Of a stretch of DNA of 64,000 bases, positions 24,836 through 37,859 are shown in pieces; positions within the stretch are counted from its first letter, which is position 1, and each line of letters opens with the position of its first letter. Source of the DNA: Neurospora intermedia (Eukaryota > Ascomycota > Sordariomycetes > Sordariales > Sordariaceae); assembly GCA_037102815.1 (NCBI GenBank), contig BTPP01000005.1, forward strand, positions 3,498,237-3,562,236, written 5' to 3'. The notes beneath the pieces are model-generated. The model saw only the letters and a list, made by a program, of their open reading frames with translations, did not search any database and was not told the DNA's origin. A program made the position numbers and the translations under genes.

Positions 24836-25231
24836 TCAGCTGTTGTTAGTCAAGAAACCGTTGAAGACCTCACCAAACCCCAACAAGTTTAGGGCGTGTT
24901 CGGCGACTTTTGTAAATGGACTTTTGGAGATGATTTTTGGGATGTCGTCCGTATCATGTACATACACTACTACACTACTGCCAGATAAACGGGTCTTGGT
25001 CACTAATTTTCCCAAGTCCGATTTCCGGAGCTCTTGAGCCGTGGATGTGTGTTTTTCCGACATGGTGGTGAATGCTTTTTGACGCCGTTGCAGTTTGCTC
25101 CTCTCAACTTCCCAAATTATGTCCGAGTCCGGATTTTCGGAGACGCCGAACTCGGCCCTAAGCTGATCGTCAACGCTAAAGGGAGATCCAGAAAAGAAGG
25201 TGGTTGGAATGATGGTCGCTTTCGAGAACAT
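24836..25231 (-). CDS. Possible orphan ORF, 131 aa
   Basis: An ATG at 25229-25231 opens a 131-aa frame (MFSKATIIPTTFFSGSPF to NGFLTNNS) in an otherwise empty region. The composition is protein-like: mixed charged and hydrophobic residues, no low complexity, and a central hydrophilic helix (WEVERSKLQRRQKAF). No domain, signal peptide or homologue was recognised. No introns are needed. It could be a lineage-restricted gene, a relic of a larger gene, or chance. Confidence 0.3.
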   Translation of the reverse strand: MFSKATIIPTTFFSGSPFSVDDQLRAEFGVSENPDSDIIWEVERSKLQRRQKAFTTMSEKHTSTAQELRKSDLGKLVTKTRLSGSSVVVYVHDTDDIPKIISKSPFTKVAEHALNLLGFGEVFNGFLTNNS

Positions 25232-26203
25232 GATGATATCCACGCTAGAACAATTCCACCGAAGAGGATCCGACACCAAGTTTCGAGCTTAGCCTTGTTG
25301 AAGGCCACTCGGTGGATGATGAACTCGCTTCTAGCTTGGATATCTTCAGATGAACGGGGCGGCTGACAGCTTGATGCAGTTGTGTTGTTTCGGCTTCATA
25401 ACGAAAAACAGCAAGGTGCCGTGGATAGAGGTAGCAAGGTGGATGGCAAGGTGGAGAGGAGAGGAATGCAGGAGCGGCCGTGGGTTGAGGGAGAAGAAGT
25501 CATGAGTAATGAGATGCAGAAACTGAAGTGTGTGCAGATTGTGGAACAGCTTCAAGCTCACCTTGATATCTGTAGTGATATGATATTCCCGGGCCCAGAT
25601 GATATTCCCGGAGGGTGGTTCTGAGTGCTGAAGCCCGGGCTGCAAGGCAGCTTGACCGGCGTCGCCGTGATGCGTACCCGCACGAGGAGTGAACAAATGC
25701 CCACTGGGTGGATGAACGAGAAAGGAGTTCATCAGGATCCATTTCTCTCTCGTCCACTGCCGAGGTTGCCTCTCTTGCAACCTACGGATCTGAGGGAATG
25801 AGCGGCCGTAAAGATGAATGTAGCTCCAGATCGCGCGGCAGGTCGTTTGGTGGGATATTGAGAAATGAGGATGACAAAAGGGCTGACAGTGGAATTTGGA
25901 ATGGGTAAGGGGAAGGTGTCCACAGCGATAAGGCGGGATGCGTTGATTTTCGTCCTCCACATCTAGCATCGAGATGGTTGTCTGGTGGTGGTTAGGTTAT
26001 GTGTAGCGTCCCGGGTAGATTCTATGATGGTGGGGACGTAGAATTGGCTCTGCACTACAAAACAGGGGCATTTAACCCCGACCTGTAGTGTAACTTGTAA
26101 GCACTTGCTGACTGTGGACCCACCTGCCGCCTGCTCCTGCGTAAAGCCCGAGCACTTGCATTCTTTTTGTGGGGAGAAGAAGAGGGCCAGCCAACCCCAG
26201 CTA
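25232..26203. other. Gene-poor stretch, part 2
   Basis: A 12-13-bp direct repeat (tgatattcccgg) occurs twice near 25580-25612. An imperfect hairpin with 7-bp outer arms CACTACA/TGTAGTG lies at 26053-26090. A segment at 26155-26203 (ttgcat..tttgtgggg) resembles one inside the neighbouring MITE-like element. The minus-strand frame 25346-25969 is not supported. Confidence 0.4.
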
Positions 26204-26687
26204 CAGTAGAAACCCCTGGAGGTGCAAACAATTAGGGCTGCCAGAATTCTTTTGCATTTTGTGGGGTATTTGTACTTTAGGGAGGTTGCATTTGACTGCA
26301 CACTAAAAACTCCTGCAGTTGCAACTTCCCCTGATGCTAAACCCCACTTACTGCACTATGTATGTACCAGCTGAGTGCCAGATTCATAGAGGCATACTGA
26401 GACTGCTAACTGTTAGTTGCATAGGTAGACAACGACTCGTTTCTTGCATCAGCATGGGTCAAGTTTTGTTAGAGTGATTACTTGTAACCCCATACTGGCT
26501 GGGATTTAGAGACCCCTCTCTTTCAGTCCTTCGGTGGTCTTTTGGTGGTCCGGACGCTTACTTCTATGTACAGGTAGTCTGTGCGCTGGACCCCCCCCCC
26601 CTTTTCCCTCTCTCCTGCAAACACCTTATTCATTGCAAGAAAAATCGTCTCCAAAACTGAGTTGCACCTGCAGGGGTTTTTTTGCTG
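26204..26687. mobile_element. Diverged MITE-like element with Tc1/mariner-style inverted ends
   Basis: The left end reads (TA)CAGTAGAAACCCCTGGAGG followed by TGCAA. The right end, read on the opposite strand, reads (TA)CAGCAAAAAAACCCC then TGCAGGTGCAA. The inner 18 bp match at 17 positions. Both ends are flanked by TA and start with CAG, as in Tc1/mariner-derived non-autonomous elements. The 484-bp interior has no transposase frame and contains a further diverged copy of the end sequence at 26305-26325. A C10-like run at 26593-26602 lies inside. Family name unknown. Confidence 0.5.
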
Positions 26688-26811
26688 TATTTCTCTTCCA
26701 CTGAGTCTTCCTTCCACCGACAACCAATCAACGCAACTCTACTTCGTTACCTACACTACCTCTAGCTAGGGCACTTTGTGGACGTTCTTCGCCCTGACTC
26801 CCAGAGCAACC

Positions 26812-26813
<2 letters not shown>

Positions 26814-26847
<34 letters not shown>
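26814..26847 (+). repeat. 34-nt poly-T homopolymer
   Basis: An uninterrupted T run about 125 bp beyond the MITE-like element; it is followed by CG, a short T run (tttttcgtttt) and then mixed sequence. Confidence 0.9.
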
Positions 26848-29800
26848 CGTTTTTCGTTTTGGACCCCTCACGAAGGAGGAAAATACCTAGACAGAGAGCC
26901 TACCGCTTTGCTCGACAATTGGAGCGGCAAATGTACCGTGACACAAGCCGTAATGTGCCCGCTCAAGCCCTCTCGACGATACGTCCTTTCCAATGGCCGA
27001 TGAGTGACGAGAAGTGATCTTCGGTCCCGTCGCACAGTCAGCACCTAAAAGTTTAAATCGACCACCTTATTCAGTTGACCATACCGTGATGAAGTATCAG
27101 TGCCCGGTTCCAGTGTTTGAGAAGCGGCACTTGGATTTCGTCAATCCAAATTGGGGTCCTTTGAGACAACAACACCCCGCGCGCAATCCCAAACTGGTGT
27201 AATTACTGTCTGCATCACAATGTTGAGGTATGCTCTAGTGCTACTACCTCTACGTCCCTGCCCGCCTGATCAGGAAGGTCTGCCTCATTGACTCCCACAC
27301 TTTGCATCATCATCTCTGCATCGCATGCGACTAGCTTCCCGCTGTCCCAAGCACTCTCGAAGCGAGAATCCTCTTCAAGAACCTCGGAAATACCGGCACA
27401 CCGGCACCGGACCCCACCGCACTATGTACCGGTCTAGGCACAACCCTACCTAATGCGCACAAACTGACATCAGCATATTATCGTAGGTACTTGCAGATCG
27501 AAGATGAGCAGCCCTGCTCAGGGTTGTGAGCCGGAGACATCTTACTCCGCGAAACCTTGAAACATTGGGGACTTGCGGGTACACAGACACTCCAGATCCG
27601 GGGGCTGTGAAGAAGTTGAGTTTCAGGTTTGTTTTTCTTTTCTTTTTTCTCTTCCCGAGGCAATGTCAGATCGCGAGAGATCATGCCAACGTTTAATGAA
27701 TGGAGGCATACCGACTCACATGGCCATCCTCGATGCCGGCCAGCAACCCAACTTGAAGTCACACTGGATATAGCTTCAAAGAAGGGTACCTACTCGTCGT
27801 CACACCGCCTCGAATCTCCAGAACCAATATACAACAAGCGACATGCAAATTTGACCGAGTCTGGTGAATAACCCGACACTATGAGCCGCGTCTGCATCAA
27901 GACTGCCAGGCGTTTCTAGCCCAGGCGAGTAAGCTTCATCCGCTGCCCCCGCTTGGTCAGCGGTTCATCACCGCGCTTAGTTGGGTGCGAGATGAAAGCG
28001 ACACGGCGGTTGCCGTCCATCCTTGAACCAAGTCCAAAAACCTCCTGCTCAAATTGGCCGAGGTAATTTGTCTTGCCACCAAATTGGGCAGGTATATCCC
28101 ATATCCCGAAAATTATCACAAGCAGCCGGCGTGTCTCCCGTCCAGCTCCGACTTACCGACGGACATCTTTCCATCTCTTGCCATTGGTCCATTCGGCTCC
28201 GTGGCTCGTTCGGCATCCGGTTCCACGTGCCTTACCGGGCTTCCGTGGAGCCATCCGTGGATCCGTCCGTGCGTGCAAATACGGGGAAGACAGGGTCTTC
28301 ATTTTGACAGTCATAGTGCACAATCTAACCCTGGTTTGTTTCTTAGTTTGGTACCAAAAAGAAAGGCCATTTCTACTCTGAGCCACCAAATGTTGGAAAA
28401 GCGTTCGATTTTCAAACAGACGGGTACTGAAAGGGGACCACCCTCTCATATCTTCCCGTCTTGCGGGTCCTGAGTCTGTACATAGCGTTTTCCACCCTGG
28501 CTATTGTCCTATGACGCTTCAAACGGAGGCCAGTTTCTCTCTTTGGAGGCCAATGAGAGCCCCAAATTTCCCCTGTTCAACCTATGGCCGAAGACCAAAC
28601 TAAGAAACAAACCAGTATTGAACTATAGGTGCCCCACCTACTATGGTCCGATGTTGCGACCCCGTCTTCGTAGATCAGTAGCGTATGTCTAGAGAGATGG
28701 AAGCGAGATCAAATGACATGATTGACGCCGAGAAAAATCGGTAGTGGATAACATCTCACTTAACTAGAGGTACAGTACCTAGTATTCCTACACCACTGCG
28801 GTCACTTTCGCAATAGCGTGCCAAGACTGTCGGTATTAAAATCAGCATTGCCGGCCTACCTACGCTACATGATAGGTCCGATCGATGCGATCTTCGTAGC
28901 TTTGACATCTGAGCTAAAGTTAACGAAACACGAAGTTTATGGTAGATCATCAACGACGGAGGTTGCGAGACAAGGCTTCATTCTGGCGCAATTCGTCTCT
29001 ACGTGTAATGTAGTGTAGTGTAGTGCAGTCACGGGGCGCTATAGTGTAGTTCAATGCTTGAAAGTTTGTTAGCGTTAACACTTGCAACCTCTTTTTGGCA
29101 GGGGAAAGGATAAGGAGATTCGGCGTTCCTATTGGTTTAAACCACCTTACTACATCCAAGATCGGCAAGCGAATATGTCTCACATACAAACGATGGTAGA
29201 ACATGACTCGATTTACAGCTTGGCGATAACAGACTAGTAGTAGTGTAGACACTGTTACGCCAGGACTCTCGCAAAACCCACCTGAAAGCAGTAAAAGAGC
29301 ACTCGGTAAGTACCGCGCTAACGGAACTTTTAGGAAGAGTGAACTGCAGTCACATGGGAAAAGGGGAGTCCACCCTTTTAATCCCTTTCTGGTATTATGT
29401 CCGCTTTCGAAGAGAAACAACAGAAAAAGAAAAGAAAGGCGTACTGTATACTGTCTCTTGCGTGTTTCAATTTTCGAAAAAAGGAATTGCCGTTCGTGCC
29501 GACACCCTTCGGCTGACTCCCGAGACACTCGCAGGCCGAACTCCGGCCGAGGTTCCGAAAAAAAAGGTGATATTGAGACTCCGTCACGACGTCAACAGCC
29601 GGTAGTCGGTACACTGAAACCACCATGCAAGCTCTACACTGCTGCAACACATTCAGCACAGCACTTTATAACTCAGATACCCTGTGCGTATATGTTCGCT
29701 CAGCATATAGTGTCGCATCGGCCTATTGCAAAAAAACAGCGCGAAGGGGCGAATTGATAAAACTGTGATTGATATAGTTATCACGACAGCAGTTAAGATC

Positions 29801-32800
29801 TATTCCGGAAGTCGTGAGACTACCGTAGCACTCAAAATACCGTTCAGTTTTAGGAGACATGGCGAATGCGGAAGGTCGTTCGTCAAAAGGCAGGTATAGT
29901 AGATCAAGTGCGGCTTAGCCATCCACTCCCCGGAGATGATCAAAGCTCTTTGCGGAGTTTCTTTTGACGAAAAGAGCGCCGCGATCGTGCAAAAGTATTC
30001 ATATCGCGAAGGAGATAAGCATTGTGATTTCCGACGCCGGCGACTCGCATACGATACGATATGCCAGATTGTGCGACGTGGAGACCGTGGACAAAGGTCA
30101 GGAATACAAGCGGGCCGCTGACGGAGCGGGAAGATTACCGCAACGGGATGGCTGACAGTGCGGGATTGGTCGGTTGGCTGGTTTTTTTTTTGTTGTTTTC
30201 CTTTTTTCGGCTCCGTCCAGTCGAGGCACGGTTCAACAACTGAAGCCATTGCCCCCCCAAAAAAGTTGCCAATTTACACAGTCTCTTATACTAACGTCAG
30301 GGATGCCTGTCTCCCATGGCGATAGATGTCACTCAGGTTGCATTTGCACGAAGCGAGAAACGAACAGAGGAGGTGGCAGTGAAAACGGCTTAAAGCAAGA
30401 GGTGATGTCGCCGTTGGCGTGGAAGGAACATTTGGTTACAGTAAAACCCTATCGCCCTTGCGATATTAGCAGGCCCCTTGGTTTTAAGATCAGGCCCCCT
30501 TGCACACCGGTCGGTCTCATAGGCTCGACTCCCTTCTACAATTGGCTTGGCCGTGCAGTCTGATTCCCGTTTAGGAAAGGGTGAGTGTGGAGCGGAAAGG
30601 TGGGACCCCTCCATTCCAGGTCGCGGGCTTCGCTTCGAAGGGACCAAGGGGACCTCTTGCACTTTCTGTGTGGGTAGGTGGCTTCAGGTCTGGCCCAGTC
30701 GCAGGGCAGGCACCTCGGGGTTCTCGGGGCACTCCTTCTGTCTGTCATTCAGTGTCTCTTACCTCTAGGTACCTCTACCTTACCTACCTCTACTATGTAT
30801 ACCCAACACCTTCGTTTTCATCTTTTCAAGCTGCAAGTCATCAAATCTCCTTTCGGGATGTCTGGCATCGACACATCATCATGTCTTGCCCAGTACGTGT
30901 ACACAGTTGTTTGCTTCTGTTCAAGGCTCCCAAGGGAAGCAAGCATAGAGGTAGCTGACATCAAGCGCGGAACTGAAATCCACCTTGTAGCGACGGGATG
31001 TTGCCGACTGTTCAAAGTTCCTGACAGTTGGGTGCGTTCCTGACTGCGGACGTTCGGCGGGAGTGCCGTAGTGTAGTGTACCTTCCTGTGGATGCGAAGG
31101 TGTCAATCCGCCATCCACCCACTTTCCGTCCTTGCAGCAATTCAGCTGTCAGACAGGAGGTTCCACTACTGTCAGCTTCTTGCAGCCAGTGAAATGGGTC
31201 AATTGCATGCGGAGGGGTCCACTTGGCCTTCTACTCCCGGTTCCCTCGTCAACTTCCTCGTCAGTCTCCTCAATCGGAGCTATCGTCTAGCGCAATCCTC
31301 CGCGTTTCAATCAACACCCATTCCTCCAAGCTTCACCAACTCGAGCGACGGACCCAGCTTCTATTGCATCACATGGTATCCAGCCAGCTGATATGCTTCG
31401 CATAGTCGAGCCATGGGTCCCCTCCCCTGAGGACACAGCCGACCGACCAGGTTAGGGTTGGTACTTGGTACACAACTGAACGAAAGCACTTCCACTTACA
31501 GTAAGTTACTAGACAGGAAAAAGCAAAGTGAGCGGCGGCACTGTGGCTGCAGGCCAGAGATATTCCCCAGGGCATGGCATCGCATCGCATCGATGGAGGC
31601 TATACCTTTAGCCAGGCCCTTCCTACCCAGGGCAACCCGACTCTTGAGGATCGCTTCTCCCCGGAGATTGCAATGTGGACACATCCAGATATCAACATGC
31701 CGCCACGCCAGCATTATCCAAGAAGTTCACCTAACCCTAGTGCACCATCAAGTCATTGCTTCATCCCTGGCTCTCGCTTCTTTGTCTCGGTGGTTCGTCG
31801 GTTGCCTTTAGCTTCCGCCCAAGATTACCAAAGCAAGGGGCCTGGCTGCTAGTAGGTTAGGTTTGCCAGTATGTCTCCAGACTCTTATGCCAGATTCGTA
31901 CTTTGCCTAGCACCACACCACTTACAGTTCGCATAGGATCCTTACCTACATACTATTGCAGTACCTGCTATATCCGCAGCTCGTGGGCTTCTGCCACACC
32001 CACTGCAACTCACTCACCCCTACCGATACCCCTGGCGGACCTTGTTCGGTAGTCGGCCCATGCACTACCCCCCTTGCCTTTGGCCGTTGCGGGAGACTGC
32101 CCCAAATGGTGCATAGTCGTGAGAAAAAAATGGTTATACCAAAAAGGGGACAGGCGAGACAATGGACATCTGCATCCCGGTGCCAGACCAGACCCTCCTC
32201 GCCCGGGGTTGCTTGTTGCTGCAACATTGTCTCCGTACCCGTTACAGGCACCGTAGCCTTTTTCACTCCCCCCTTTGATCCAGCAACGCTTCACATAAAG
32301 GGTCTCGTGGTGCCTTTTACCCAACGAGGTGCCAGCTCGATCCGACTAGAGTGACCACCAACTTGTGTGCATATAGGCCCATAACTGCAAGCCAACGCAC
32401 CAACATTCGCTCACTACTTACGAACCTTTTATGCGCCTGCCTTACAGACAGTTTATCCACCACGTATATGCCAGACGCGCCGACCCGCATGACAGCTGCG
32501 CTGCTTACATCAACAAAAACCACTGAAAGATCGGATATCAGACATCTGCGTTAATCGAGTAACGTGTGGCTTAGACGAGTTTGGCGACAAGGGGTTGACA
32601 ACCATCTTGAACAACCTTGGAATTGTTCTGTCAATCATTTGCTACTGCCGAACTTGGGAAGCAGCTAGTGCACACACACACCACTTCACGATTACAAAAC
32701 GACAGCCTCAAACGAGATCGAAAGCGAAGAGGAAACACATACTTCAGCACACGACTACGAACTCGGAAACTTGCTCGTTGCTTCATAAAGAAGGAACGAA

Positions 32801-34198
32801 TCTCCTGATATTCCTATAGTCCTGAAGGGCTCGCTCGGTAGCAGGAATCACATTTGGGGGTGAGTTGGAACGCTCAGAGGCTTAAAGATTTACACCAATG
32901 GCATGCCAGTGTGCGCCTTGACTTCCGTGTTTAGTATCAGGCCATGATGGATCATAGGTCCGGCTGAGTTGATCGTTTGTAGTTCGTCCACTAACCATGT
33001 ACTTTACCTTAGCTCTTGTGGGTCACCGCCTGTGAACGTATCTCCACGGAAACCTTTTTGGACGACTTCGTGTCCAGGGCACGGCCTTGTCAACGAGCAT
33101 TTTGGTGAGTGAACGCGATTCAGTTACGTTTTCTCAGTGGCTCTCCTTCCCACCATTTCCCCTCTGTTTCAAAAAGACACCGTTTGACCAAACTCAACGG
33201 TGTCCTTCTGATCTACTGCATCATGCAGCCTTGGGGCCATGTCGTCATTCTGATCTCGGGCGGAGGATCTTAGTCGACACGGACCCCCAGGCTGGCATCG
33301 GCATGTCGGACGTGCTGTGGCCGACTGGATGACCTCTCTCAAGTGTTGTACTCTTTTGATGCGTATCTATTTTGATATCTTCAGGACCTCCGTCTCATCG
33401 TTGGAGTGTCTACGTATGGCACGCGGTGTTGTAGTAGAAGGCTCGGTATTCTCTTCCCCACGTCAAAGCTCCGGGAGGCAGTTTGCCTTCCATCCACTAC
33501 ATTTATCATCACGCGTGGAGCTCGTCCGGAAACCGAATGACTCGACCTTCATCTTCTGCAGTTCCGTCTTTCTAATCCGTTGTTTACGTTCTTAGGTTGT
33601 TGGTTCAGTTTGAATTGCGGTACCTATACGTCGTGATTTCAGGTCGTATATTTCATTCGCTCAAGAGAAACACGAGAAGAACTTGCCGAAGAAGCGGACA
33701 ATAACGACACTGGCGTCGGATTCATCTTCACGCCCAGCAAGTTAAATATTCCGGCACACACGGCCTTTTGCTCAGATCACATTCCTTCTCTTCACACCGA
33801 GCCAGGCATCAGACGGTTTTGGCCACTCGCCATAACCACGCACTTGTGGCTCGCCCACCGGAGCAGAGCGCCGCCGCACACGCAACATAGCAGACAGCTC
33901 CAGGCTATCCGGAATTTCGGTGTCCAGCTCCCTATCATTCATCGCTTCACTCTCTTTCCCATCCAGGTATATCCCTTCACACCTTCTCCCCCGCTCTTTA
34001 CCTCCTATAGCCAGATACTCTTCCGGTCCATAGCGGGAGGCGAATCCATCCACGAGGACAACCACCTTATAAGAACAAGTCCAAGGTGCACGACCATCGT
34101 CCGCCCGCAAAACTTTGTGCTTTGATCTTTCCGTCCAGGAGCACCAACGACCAAAGGAGCAACGACCCGAAGCGCAAAGGCAGTTTCACGTTTGTTGT
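26848..34198. other. Gene-poor stretch, part 3, leading to the C2H2 gene
   Basis: 7.3 kb with no supported gene. Open frames (for example 28950-29528 minus, 28054-28473 plus, 29800-30249 minus) lack motifs, often start at non-ATG codons and cannot be chained by splice sites. Recurrent short motifs are TAGTGTAGT (29008-29050, 31068-31080) and TACCTA/TAGGTA (30765-30800). The last 300 bp are pyrimidine-rich and may be the leader of the C2H2 gene. Frame 2 is open without ATG from about 34070 to the start at 34199, so an upstream coding exon cannot be excluded. Confidence 0.4.
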
Positions 34199-35799
<1,601 letters not shown>

Positions 35800-36992
35800 A
35801 AGAAGAAAAAGAAAAGAAAAAAAAAATCGCGGTCAGTCCGTCGATTGGCGAACTCGGCTTGCGGTTGCCTTCTTTTCTTTCCCTTGACTTCCGGAGTTTG
35901 TTTGTACGGGCATTTTTTCCCCTGCTCTTCCTTCCCTTCGTTGTCTTTTTAATCATTCGGGCATGGGATTTGGTGGGGTCTTTTGCATATGAGATACCTG
36001 AAAGTTTCAAAACACGCACGCACGCACATACACACACACACTTGTTTGCATAATGGAAGCCCTGGGAAGGGGTGTTGCTTTTGGTTGTGCTTGGCTTGGT
36101 GGATGGTTGGTCCTTATCCTTCGCTTCTTTGTAATTTCCTTGTCTGTTATAATTAGTGGTTCCGGTTGGCTTGAGATTGATATTGTATGTATATCAAGGG
36201 CATAACATGGCATGACATGACATGACCATGATGGGCTATGGAAATGTAAGATGGAAGGATCGGTTGGATGAAAGGAAGGGGGTGGGAAAGGGAGAGGGAC
36301 AGTTGGTAGAGATAATGCAACCCGGATATAATACCCTCAGGATATTGAGCTGTGACTACTAGGGCAAAACTGGGTGAAGAAAAGTAATCCGGGATAGGAA
36401 AGGGTATGAAGCATCAGTGAAATGAAGTAACAAAGAACAACATGTAATAATAACGTCTTGAGTAAACAAAGACATGTATGGGTACAAGATCGTAAGGTGT
36501 TTTGATTAACTGAAACGAATATGTTTGCTGGATGGACCGATGGGTTAGGCTTGGTCGAGTTTGGGCTAGGCAGGAAACATCTAAGGAAAAATTGAGAGTT
36601 CTGCGCTTACTTGAAGGGTTTATGGAATGTACCATGGGATATATCCAAATGTAACAGTTTCTTCAAACTGTTCATGCCTTTTCGCAGAAAGTGTACTTGG
36701 TGTGTATAGCCCGTGATAACTCGAAATATTCGACAAAGTGTGCGCTTGCTCCGTCAACTTATTGTTCCACGACAGTGTGACGACTGCTGACAGAAGTGAA
36801 CACACTACGAAAGGAGAATCTTATAGAAACGAGATCAGGGGTCGTCGAAATGGAATCAGAGAAAGAAAAGAAAGGAAAAAAGAAAAGAAGAGAAAAAACA
36901 AGAGGTCAGCAAATGAATGAACGAACCGGGCGGGCGGAGGCAAAGCAAAGAACAAAAAAAAAAAAAAAAAAACAATAAAGAACAAAAAGAGA
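35800..36992. other. 3' flank of the C2H2 gene and tRNA-Phe flank
   Basis: Contains an (AC)n-type repeat at 36013-36042 and an A run at 36955-36972. No gene is supported. Confidence 0.4.
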
Positions 36993-37081
36993 TGCGGTTT
37001 GTGTGGATCGAACACACGACCTTCAGATTTATGAGTGAAGTGGACTTCAGTCTGACGCTCTCCCAACTGAGCTAAACCCGC
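36993..37081 (-). tRNA. tRNA-Phe (GAA) with 16-nt intron
   Basis: The mature sequence begins GCGGGTTTAGCTCAGTTGGG and ends in CACACAAACCGCA. The anticodon arm is TCAGA / C-T-GAA-G / TCTGA with a 16-nt intron after G37. The T-arm GTGTG-TTCGATC-CACAC is perfect; the acceptor stem has one G5-A68 mismatch. Mature length is 73 nt. T-runs follow (36984-36988 and 36955-36972 read on the minus strand). G37 is the base modified to wybutosine; TYW2, one enzyme of that pathway, is encoded about 6 kb away. Confidence 0.95.
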
Positions 37082-37859
37082 CTTGGTTGATTTGAAGACA
37101 TGGGGTGGTGGTGGATCTTATCTGGTACTGCTGTGTGTTCGTTGAGTGTGGCTGGTCGAGTGTGACTTGTCGAGTGTGATGCCAACCAAATAATTCATTG
37201 ATGTCGCTTGCTGGTGGTGGGACTCGCGTTGTGGGATTGCGGTGATGGTTCTTGGGAGGGCTTAGATAAGTGAAGGGATGAGTTAGACGAGGAAGAGAAA
37301 AGAAAAAAGAAAAAAAAAGAAGAAAAAGAAGAAGAAGAAGAAAAAGAAGAAGAAAAAAAAGAAGAAAAAAAAAAAAAAAAAAAGGATGAAAAAGATAAAG
37401 GGGTGAGAAAGAAAAGACAAACAAGAAGTAAGATGGTCCCTGGTGACTGATGGCCTCTCTCTTGCGCAGGTCCTAGCCTGAAATCCAGCCGTATCCTCCG
37501 ACTGTTCTACCGTTGTGACTGACGGTCTGACCTTTACGGAGTCGGCAATCCAGGCGGGGGGATTTCGCTGAAGCAGTTTTGACGTCGAATCCGGCCGATG
37601 AGTAGCGATTATGTGACGAATTATAGGTTGGGGGAGGCTGGTACGGGGAAGGTGAGTAATGCTGCTGGTTACTAGCGAGGTAGTAACAAGTTTGTCCATA
37701 CACGGGGAAGTATATGGATAAGAACCGATTGGAGAGTTAGCTGTGTCTTCTTTTTTCTGCTTGTCGGGTAGCGGTGAGCGCGATTGTTGGCCCTTTGTTG
37801 ATTGAATTGGAGATTCGAGTGTGGTCTACCGGCCATGGTTGACATCAATCTGATAAGAA
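37082..37859. other. Intergenic with purine-rich tract
   Basis: A long A/G-only tract (about 37285-37415, AAGAAG-type units with poly-A) dominates. No gene is supported. Confidence 0.5.
37285..37415 (+). repeat. Polypurine AAG/poly-A tract
   Basis: Nearly pure A/G on the plus strand with AAGAAG units and a terminal poly-A run near 37366-37383. Confidence 0.85.

Noticed and set aside
28950-29528. 192-codon minus-strand frame
   Set aside because: Mixed hydrophobic/basic composition without motif, in a region with no exon chain; treated as chance.
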